From an uncultured Actinomycetes bacterium (GTDB lineage: Bacteria; Actinomycetota; Actinomycetes; S36-B12), in the NCBI GenBank assembly GCA_937876275.1, contig CALFIA010000269.1, positions 1-17,183 on the forward strand: DNA of 17,183 bases, in the 5' to 3' direction. This document shows positions 12,270 through 17,183 of this stretch, in pieces. The position numbers were made by a program, and so were the translations under genes. Positions within the stretch are counted from its first letter, which is position 1. Every line of letters starts with the position of its first letter. The notes under the pieces are model-generated. The model saw only the letters and a list, made by a program, of their open reading frames with translations. It had not been told where the DNA came from and did not search any database.

Positions 12270-14570
12270 GTGACCGAGTCATCGAAGGATGCAACGCAGC
12301 TCGTTGCGATCTTCGAGCGCACCGGTGCCACGGCCCTTGTCGTCGCTGGCTCGATCGAATTCCTACCGTCGCTCTTTCTGCTTCTCCTTCACCGCGATGA
12401 GATTCCCGCACTCATCTGGCTGACCTGGTTGGTTCCGGTCGCGATCTTCCTCATCGCCTTCCTACCGTGGCTGCGCCGGGAGCGCGCGATGACTCAGGCA
12501 GCAGCCGGACTTCTCTTCCTGCTTCTGCCGATCGTGTTCGCGCAGGCCTACGGCCCCGGGTGGCTTCCGCTTCCGTTCTCGGCTTTCGCCGTGGCCTTTG
12601 GTGCGGCCTTCACCCTGGGGGTCGTGCCTGCGCTTGTCGTGATCGCCCTCGCCGCACTTCTCAACCTGATCGCCGTGCTCGTGCCGACTCCTCAGATGAT
12701 CCTCGCCGCGGCAGACCTCGCCGGAGGTGCCATTGGGCCGATCTTCATTCTCATTGCGGCACCAGCGCTCCTGGGCATGGCATACAGCTGGCGTCGAGCC
12801 GCGCGCATCGCCGACGCGAGCACCGCGGAGATCGAGACCGCGGCAGCCGTGAGTTATCGCGCTGTGCAGGTGCAGTCCGCGCGCACATCGGTCGATCGTC
12901 GAATCCACGAAACGGTGCTCAACACCCTCAACGCGATCACTCAGGGTGTGGGCAGTGACGGAAATCTCCTTCGCGCCGAGTGCCGACGCGACATCGAGCA
13001 GCTCGAGCTCGGTGCGCTGCCCGCGCAAGAGGCAACCCTGGGCGCTCTCGTTGACGAAGCGCGACTCGCCGCGGCCTTGCGAACGCCGCAGGTGCTAGTC
13101 GATGTCGATACCGACTTCCTGCTCCCTCAGCAATCCGCGGGAGCTCTGCGTGACGCGCTTGTCGAGGCATTGAGAAATGTCGAGCGCCACGCGCAAGCGA
13201 CCAGTGTCGATATCGATGCGCGACTCGTGTCAGGAGCGCTTGAGGTCGTTGTTCGCGATGATGGTCGGGGCCTGCGAGCGGGGGATACGGAGCGCTTCGG
13301 GATGCGCAACACGATCAAGGCCTCCCTGAGCGCCATCGGCGGCGAGGCAATTGTCGAGAGCGCGCCAGGTCAGGGCACCTCGGTGACCTTGCGCGTCCCC
13401 ATCGTTGTGGCCGCCGAACTTCAGGTTCCGGTGAGTCCGGTCATTGACATCTTGCTCGACTCAGTGCGCACGCGAGCATTTCTCTTCGCGCCCACGATCT
13501 TCGGACTCGTCATGCTCCTCTGGATCGCGGGCGGCCTCGGCCATGCACGCCTAGCTTTCGCCCTGAGCTTCATTGCCTTCCTCGGCTGCAATATCGCCTT
13601 GGCTGTGCGCTGGAACACGAGATCACGTGTGCCGTTGACTCTTCTCGCCCTTGTGCTGGGCATCATGACCTACGCCATCACCGGGCATGAACTCGTGGGC
13701 TGTGCCTCCGCGTCATCGGTTCACTGGATCATCAACAGCGTGGCGGGCGGCATCGGCCTTCTACTCTTCGCCGGTCAGCGGTATTGGTGGCATTGGCTGT
13801 TCCTGCCCATCATCACCGCGGCGGGTCTCGTGCTCACGTTGGCGCTGCCGAGCGAATGCAACGCAGTTCCGGCAATGTCGCTCGTAGTGACGGTCGTCTA
13901 TATGTCAGCTGCCCTCTTCCTGATGACGGTGCTCTTCCGAGAGTTCGATCGACGCCGTGCCGACGGACTCGTGCTCTGGGCCTCGTCGGTGGAATACCAG
14001 GCAGAGATTGAGCGCCAGATCACGATCACCTCCCAGTGGAGCAGGGTTAGTGCTTCCACCATCTCGCTGCTCAAGGGCATTGCTGATGGCAGCCTCGACG
14101 CCGGTGATCCACTCGTGCGCGAACGTGCCGCCGGTGAGGAGAGCCAGCTCCGCGGCAATCTCGGCTTCGAACGACTGTCTTCGTCGTATATGTGGAGGGC
14201 CGTCCTCGATGTCGTGGAAGTGGCTGCCGAGCGTGGCCTCAGCGTGGATGTCGCCGCGATCAGCACTCCCACGATTAGTCGACCGATTCCCGAGATCGTG
14301 AAGGACTTCCTGAGTTGGGTTGTGCTCGGGTCGCCGAGTCGTACGGTGACAATTCGGCTCTTCGTCGATGACGGCCAGCCCGAGGTAATCGTGACAGCGC
14401 TGACCGATGTTGTCGCACTCGCGTGGCAGGCTGCTGCCGAGTCGATGGAAGGCACCCTCGATATCGAGGCGAGCATTCTCGGCAGCTCGGGAATCCTGCT
14501 GAGCCGCACCCCGATTTCCGAGCGTCAGACCATCGTCAGCATTCGACGGGATCCGGAGGTCGGGCAGTGA
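12270..14570 (+). CDS. Double-module membrane histidine kinase: active core plus pseudokinase core (HK1)
   Basis: This 766-residue protein is built as two membrane-plus-kinase units. Unit 1 has about six membrane segments (15-175), a dimerisation helix with RRIHETVLNTL (His213, HisKA_3-like), and an HATPase domain (285-378) with N-box EALRNVERHA (299-308), DDGRG (330-334), RFGMRN (342-347) and GQGTS (367-371). Unit 2 has six membrane segments (404-555) and then a region resembling the same core, but the His position is Trp590/Ser591 (SQWSRVSASTISLLKGIADG), and the later half (640-760) follows the HATPase pattern without N, G1 or G2 motifs. Cys478 and Cys530 fall in predicted outer loops of unit 2. 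The GTG start follows AGGAG by 8 nt. It overlaps the next gene by GTGA. Unit 1 should autophosphorylate; unit 2 is probably a sensor or interaction module. RR1 and RR2 are the likely targets. Confidence 0.85.
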   Translation: MTESSKDATQLVAIFERTGATALVVAGSIEFLPSLFLLLLHRDEIPALIWLTWLVPVAIFLIAFLPWLRRERAMTQAAAGLLFLLLPIVFAQAYGPGWLPLPFSAFAVAFGAAFTLGVVPALVVIALAALLNLIAVLVPTPQMILAAADLAGGAIGPIFILIAAPALLGMAYSWRRAARIADASTAEIETAAAVSYRAVQVQSARTSVDRRIHETVLNTLNAITQGVGSDGNLLRAECRRDIEQLELGALPAQEATLGALVDEARLAAALRTPQVLVDVDTDFLLPQQSAGALRDALVEALRNVERHAQATSVDIDARLVSGALEVVVRDDGRGLRAGDTERFGMRNTIKASLSAIGGEAIVESAPGQGTSVTLRVPIVVAAELQVPVSPVIDILLDSVRTRAFLFAPTIFGLVMLLWIAGGLGHARLAFALSFIAFLGCNIALAVRWNTRSRVPLTLLALVLGIMTYAITGHELVGCASASSVHWIINSVAGGIGLLLFAGQRYWWHWLFLPIITAAGLVLTLALPSECNAVPAMSLVVTVVYMSAALFLMTVLFREFDRRRADGLVLWASSVEYQAEIERQITITSQWSRVSASTISLLKGIADGSLDAGDPLVRERAAGEESQLRGNLGFERLSSSYMWRAVLDVVEVAAERGLSVDVAAISTPTISRPIPEIVKDFLSWVVLGSPSRTVTIRLFVDDGQPEVIVTALTDVVALAWQAAAESMEGTLDIEASILGSSGILLSRTPISERQTIVSIRRDPEVGQ

Positions 14571-16447
14571 AGCCGAGTGAGTTCGAGCATCCCGATGGAT
14601 CAGCGCTCATCCAGACACGTCGCTGGGTATTCGTCCTGGGCATCTCGATCGCCTACCTGATCTCCCTGATTCTCGGCCTCACGGGCTGGCGGCTGATGAC
14701 GTCTGTCGAGCACGCGCTCATCCTTTTCTCCATTCCCTGGTTCATCCTGGGACTACTGATGAATCGAGCCGGTACCCGGCTGTGGCTCTTCGCGCCCGCA
14801 CTTGCGTCGCTCGTGCTGTGCTGCGTGGTCGCGCCGCGCTCGCATCCTCAATGGATCGCACTCGTGCTGCTGGTGTCGTACCTGTCATACATGTGGGCTG
14901 TGCTCATGCCGAGATGGATGGGCATGCTCGCAATCATTCTGGGCCCGCTCGCCCTCGCCGGCGTGTGGTCGCAGCGGCCGACGAACGCCATAGCCGGCGG
15001 CCTCGTGCTCGCCGATGGCTCCCTCGCCCTCATCCAGGTTGCTGCGGCAACGGGAATGATCTGGTGGGCCTGGAACTCCCTTCGGCTCGAGGCCGACGTG
15101 GAGGATGCGCGACTGGTCGACCTTGACGAGCAGACTTCGCGAGCGCTGGAGATCACGGAGCGGGCAGCCATGTGGCGGCTTGCCGGTACTCGACTTCATG
15201 AGTCGATCCTCAACTCGATTCGCTATTTGCTGGCATCTGCCTCTGCGGTGTCGGTTGATCGCGAGCAGCTTCGAGCATTCGCCGAGGTCGCCTTGCCTAC
15301 CCCCGAAGACTCCGGCCTGGAGCCACTCGTCGGCCAGCCAGAGCTCAGTCGTTCCGATTTCTCCGAGCCGTTCAACAAGGGCCGTCTTCTCGTCACGGCG
15401 GCACTCGCCGGCAATGCCTTCGGGGGCATCACCTTCCTGTTCTATCTCCTGGCTGAGGATGGCACCTCGGCGCTGCCTGCCGTGATTCTCGGATCTCTCG
15501 GCAGCAGCAGTTGCCTCGTGGTCGTGCTGCGCAGAAGGCGCATCTCGATGAGGTGGGCAATACCCCTCGTCGTGATTCCCGCACTTCTACCGTGGTTCTT
15601 CGTCTCGCAGGACCTGGGATGTCGGCAGGCCCTGCTGCTCGCGCCGGTGCTCAACATCGCCGGCTTCTGCGTGATGGTCATTGCCGCATGGGCTACCAGG
15701 ACGGCCGGTGTCGTGGGCCTGTTGACCTGGGGAAGCGGAGCCATCCTGATCGCCTTGCGCATGCCCACCGACTGCCGCCAGTTCATGTCGGTCGCGCTCG
15801 TGAACTCTCTCGTCGCACTTCCGCTGATCATTGCCGTCACGTATGCAGGAACCGCGGCCTACCTGCGCGCGCGCAGTCGAGCCATGGAGATTCGTCAGCA
15901 GGAGATCCGTGAGCGCAGTCGGGCTATCGCGGCAACAGAGATCAACGCTGAGCTTCATGACGTCGTGCAAGAGGCTGTCGCGCTGATCGGGGCAATCGCC
16001 GATGGCGCCACGCTCGATGGCGGAATGCGCGAACGACTTCGACTCATCGACGGCCGAATCCGCGCCGATATGCAGGTCGACCCGCAAGGGGCTGGCACGC
16101 TAGCCGTGCTAGCCAAGTCACTTGTCGATGCCCTCGCTGCGCGCGGCATCGTGACCCTGGTGAAGGGCATCTCCTCGTCTGCCGACGCGAGACCCCTGCC
16201 CGCCCCGGCGCTCGAGCTCGTCTATGCGCTTGTCGGGAGGGCCGACGACCGCGTGAGCATTCAGGTGATCAGTGATGGGCACGAGGACTTCCTCTCCCTA
16301 GGGGTCCCTACCCACGCGATTCAGGCCGAGGGGCTCGGGTCGGGCACGCTGGTCACTTGGGAAGATGTCACGGTGGAGTGCGATGTCGACAATGGATCGA
16401 GTGTCGCCACCATCGTGCTCAGTCGACCCGTGGCATCAGCCAGTTAG
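14567..16447 (+). CDS. Double-module membrane protein with two phospho-acceptor His motifs and no intact ATPase (HK2)
   Basis: This 626-residue paralogue of HK1 has the same plan. Unit 1 has membrane segments (20-168), a linker helix, and RLHESILNSIRYLL (His211). Only about 60 residues then separate it from the next membrane segment, so the whole HATPase domain is missing. Unit 2 has six membrane segments (274-432), AELHDVVQEAVALIGAIADG (His464), and a final region (about 505-620) resembling the degenerate end of HK1, without N, G1 or G2 boxes. Cys352 (DLGCRQ) and Cys403 (PTDCRQ) correspond to Cys478 and Cys530 of HK1. GTG 14567 overlaps the HK1 stop (GTGA); an upstream ATG at 14423 lies inside HK1 coding sequence and is rejected. 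It cannot be a self-sufficient kinase as read. Acceptance of phosphate from HK1, or phosphatase action, is inferred. Its stop overlaps the next gene's stop (TTAG). Confidence 0.82.
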   Translation: MKPSEFEHPDGSALIQTRRWVFVLGISIAYLISLILGLTGWRLMTSVEHALILFSIPWFILGLLMNRAGTRLWLFAPALASLVLCCVVAPRSHPQWIALVLLVSYLSYMWAVLMPRWMGMLAIILGPLALAGVWSQRPTNAIAGGLVLADGSLALIQVAAATGMIWWAWNSLRLEADVEDARLVDLDEQTSRALEITERAAMWRLAGTRLHESILNSIRYLLASASAVSVDREQLRAFAEVALPTPEDSGLEPLVGQPELSRSDFSEPFNKGRLLVTAALAGNAFGGITFLFYLLAEDGTSALPAVILGSLGSSSCLVVVLRRRRISMRWAIPLVVIPALLPWFFVSQDLGCRQALLLAPVLNIAGFCVMVIAAWATRTAGVVGLLTWGSGAILIALRMPTDCRQFMSVALVNSLVALPLIIAVTYAGTAAYLRARSRAMEIRQQEIRERSRAIAATEINAELHDVVQEAVALIGAIADGATLDGGMRERLRLIDGRIRADMQVDPQGAGTLAVLAKSLVDALAARGIVTLVKGISSSADARPLPAPALELVYALVGRADDRVSIQVISDGHEDFLSLGVPTHAIQAEGLGSGTLVTWEDVTVECDVDNGSSVATIVLSRPVASAS

Positions 16448-17118
16448 CCGACCTTCGGTCGCCTGACACCTCGCGGTCGAGCGAGCGCCGTGGTGAGCAG
16501 GCGGCTCAGCACATTCTCGTACTCCGGATGCATGGCGAGATCGGCAATCGTGACGCCAAGCATCACGGGCTGGGGGAGTGCGACCTTCGTTGCATGAAGG
16601 AAGACATTCGGCTCGTTGCTTGGCTGCAGTGAGTAGTCGCGAACAAGTGAGCGAAGCGACTTACTCGTGACGTAACCCTCGACTGCCGGCACAACGAGCT
16701 TCGTACGTGAATCACTGATGCCTGATTTCGAAATGCGCTGATCATCAGAGAGCGAGCGCATGCGCGCCTGCGTGGCTCGATACGCCATGTGCGTGGCGCG
16801 CGTGCGGAGCCAGGTGTTCAACAACGCCGCAGGTGCCTCGCTGTCGCGAAGTCGCTCTGCGTAAGAGCGCAGGCGAGTGGCATCGGTTGCTGTCAGTTGT
16901 GCAGGAAGCGGCTGCCCTGACAGAAGGAGTAGGAGTCCTGCCGTCATGCGCTGGCTCAATGGCCGACCGGAGTAGGTCACGGGATTCGCGGTCTCGGAAT
17001 CGATCAGCCAGATGCCGCCGGTGCGACGCGCTTCAAGACGGCCTTCGTGGATGAGCTGAATGACGCGCGCGTTCGAAATGCCGAGGGAGGTGGCGTATTC
17101 GGATACTCCGATGAGCAT
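16444..17118 (-). CDS. Helix-turn-helix protein resembling the partner of AbiEii-type nucleotidyltransferases
   Basis: This 224-residue protein has an N-terminal HTH of the MerR/excisionase sort (residues 1-42: GVSEYATSLGISNARVIQLIHEGRLEARRTGGIWLID). The middle, GRPLSQRMTAGLLLLLSG, and the C-terminal half (WLRTRATHMAYRA..., ISKSGISD, VEGYVTSKSLRSLVRDYSLQPSNEPNVFLHA) recall actinobacterial HTH proteins that I remember beside AbiEii/AbiGii nucleotidyltransferase genes, where they act as DNA-binding antitoxin-like partners. That recall is from memory and not certain. No nucleotidyltransferase is found downstream; the gene instead ends on the HK2 stop. A partner could lie beyond 17183. ATG 17118 has no ribosome site, so leaderless translation is possible. 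Confidence 0.65.
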   Translation of the reverse strand: MLIGVSEYATSLGISNARVIQLIHEGRLEARRTGGIWLIDSETANPVTYSGRPLSQRMTAGLLLLLSGQPLPAQLTATDATRLRSYAERLRDSEAPAALLNTWLRTRATHMAYRATQARMRSLSDDQRISKSGISDSRTKLVVPAVEGYVTSKSLRSLVRDYSLQPSNEPNVFLHATKVALPQPVMLGVTIADLAMHPEYENVLSRLLTTALARPRGVRRPKVG

Positions 17119-17183
17119 GACAGAACCATTCAGTAATCAATAGGGAAGTGAGCCGACAACGTACCAGCGCCCCTAGGGCTTTG
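17119..17183. other. Upstream region of the HTH gene, with CCCTAGGG
   Basis: This 65-bp stretch to the window edge has no gene. It holds the palindrome CCCTAGGG (17171-17178), also found between RR2 and HK1. Leftward AATGGT (17125-17130) lies 6 nt before the ATG and is a weak -10 candidate. Confidence 0.3.

Noticed and set aside
14423..14566. Extended start of HK2 at ATG 14423
   Set aside because: The extra 48 residues are encoded inside HK1 in another frame and have an Arg/His-rich shadow composition. The GTG at 14567 gives a standard GTGA coupling.
14568..16447. HK2 as a broken gene (pseudogene) because of missing HATPase
   Set aside because: The frame is uninterrupted, both His motifs and the membrane domains are kept, and it is coupled to HK1, so a reduced but functional protein is more likely.
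1..17183. CRISPR arrays, tRNA or rRNA genes, insertion sequences
   Set aside because: No regularly spaced repeats, cloverleaf-like sequence, rRNA segments or transposase frames were recognised on either strand.

Overview
The window is a 17.2 kb piece of a GC-rich genome, almost certainly actinobacterial (Actinomycetota). Supporting signs are the GC-rich codon usage, frequent GTG starts, several promoters placed as for leaderless mRNAs, a TIGR03089-type protein (an Actinobacteria-restricted family), an actinobacterial-style SpoIID/LytB protein, and an LCP / TIGR03089 / mannose-1-phosphate guanylyltransferase neighbourhood that recalls Mycobacterium tuberculosis Rv3264c-Rv3268. I see no rRNA, tRNA, CRISPR array or insertion sequence. 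Genes are tightly packed, with several ATGA/GTGA overlaps and convergent genes whose stop codons overlap or abut.

Region 1 (1-600): the 3' end of rdgB/HAM1 (nucleotide-pool cleaning), then a convergent intergenic gap holding two long perfect inverted repeats that look like two copies of one stem-loop family.

Region 2 (601-6198), a cell-envelope glycopolymer cassette: a leftward sugar/alcohol-phosphate nucleotidyltransferase; a rightward operon of an ABC-2 (Wzm/TagG-like) permease, a Wzt-like protein that has lost every ATPase motif, a CDP-alcohol phosphatidyltransferase and a family 2 glycosyltransferase; and a convergent leftward LytR-CpsA-Psr (LCP) ligase. The likely scheme is an activated alcohol or sugar made by the nucleotidyltransferase and transferred by the CDP-alcohol enzyme, a glycosyltransferase extending the polymer, export by the ABC pair, and attachment to peptidoglycan by LCP. 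The polymer is unknown.

Region 3 (6199-10964), wall and housekeeping genes plus a small toxin-antitoxin module: a secreted SpoIID/LytB-domain protein, a TIGR03089 protein translationally coupled to the vapC end of a VapBC (FitAB-like) module with a clear promoter/operator, and a ManB/ManC-type mannose-1-phosphate guanylyltransferase.

Region 4 (10961-16447), the most unusual part: two paralogous response regulators (one complete, one with a shortened, degenerate HTH) divergent from two large paralogous membrane signalling proteins. Each large protein appears to be two 'membrane module + histidine-kinase-like core' units in tandem. The first has an intact His + HATPase core followed by a dead second core. 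The second has two phospho-acceptor-type His motifs but no usable ATPase. Both carry a matching pair of cysteines in predicted extracytoplasmic loops. I know of no described system with this layout and propose it as a split, cross-phosphorylating two-component system.

Region 5 (16444-17183): a convergent helix-turn-helix protein resembling the DNA-binding partner of AbiEii-type nucleotidyltransferases, with no partner gene in view.
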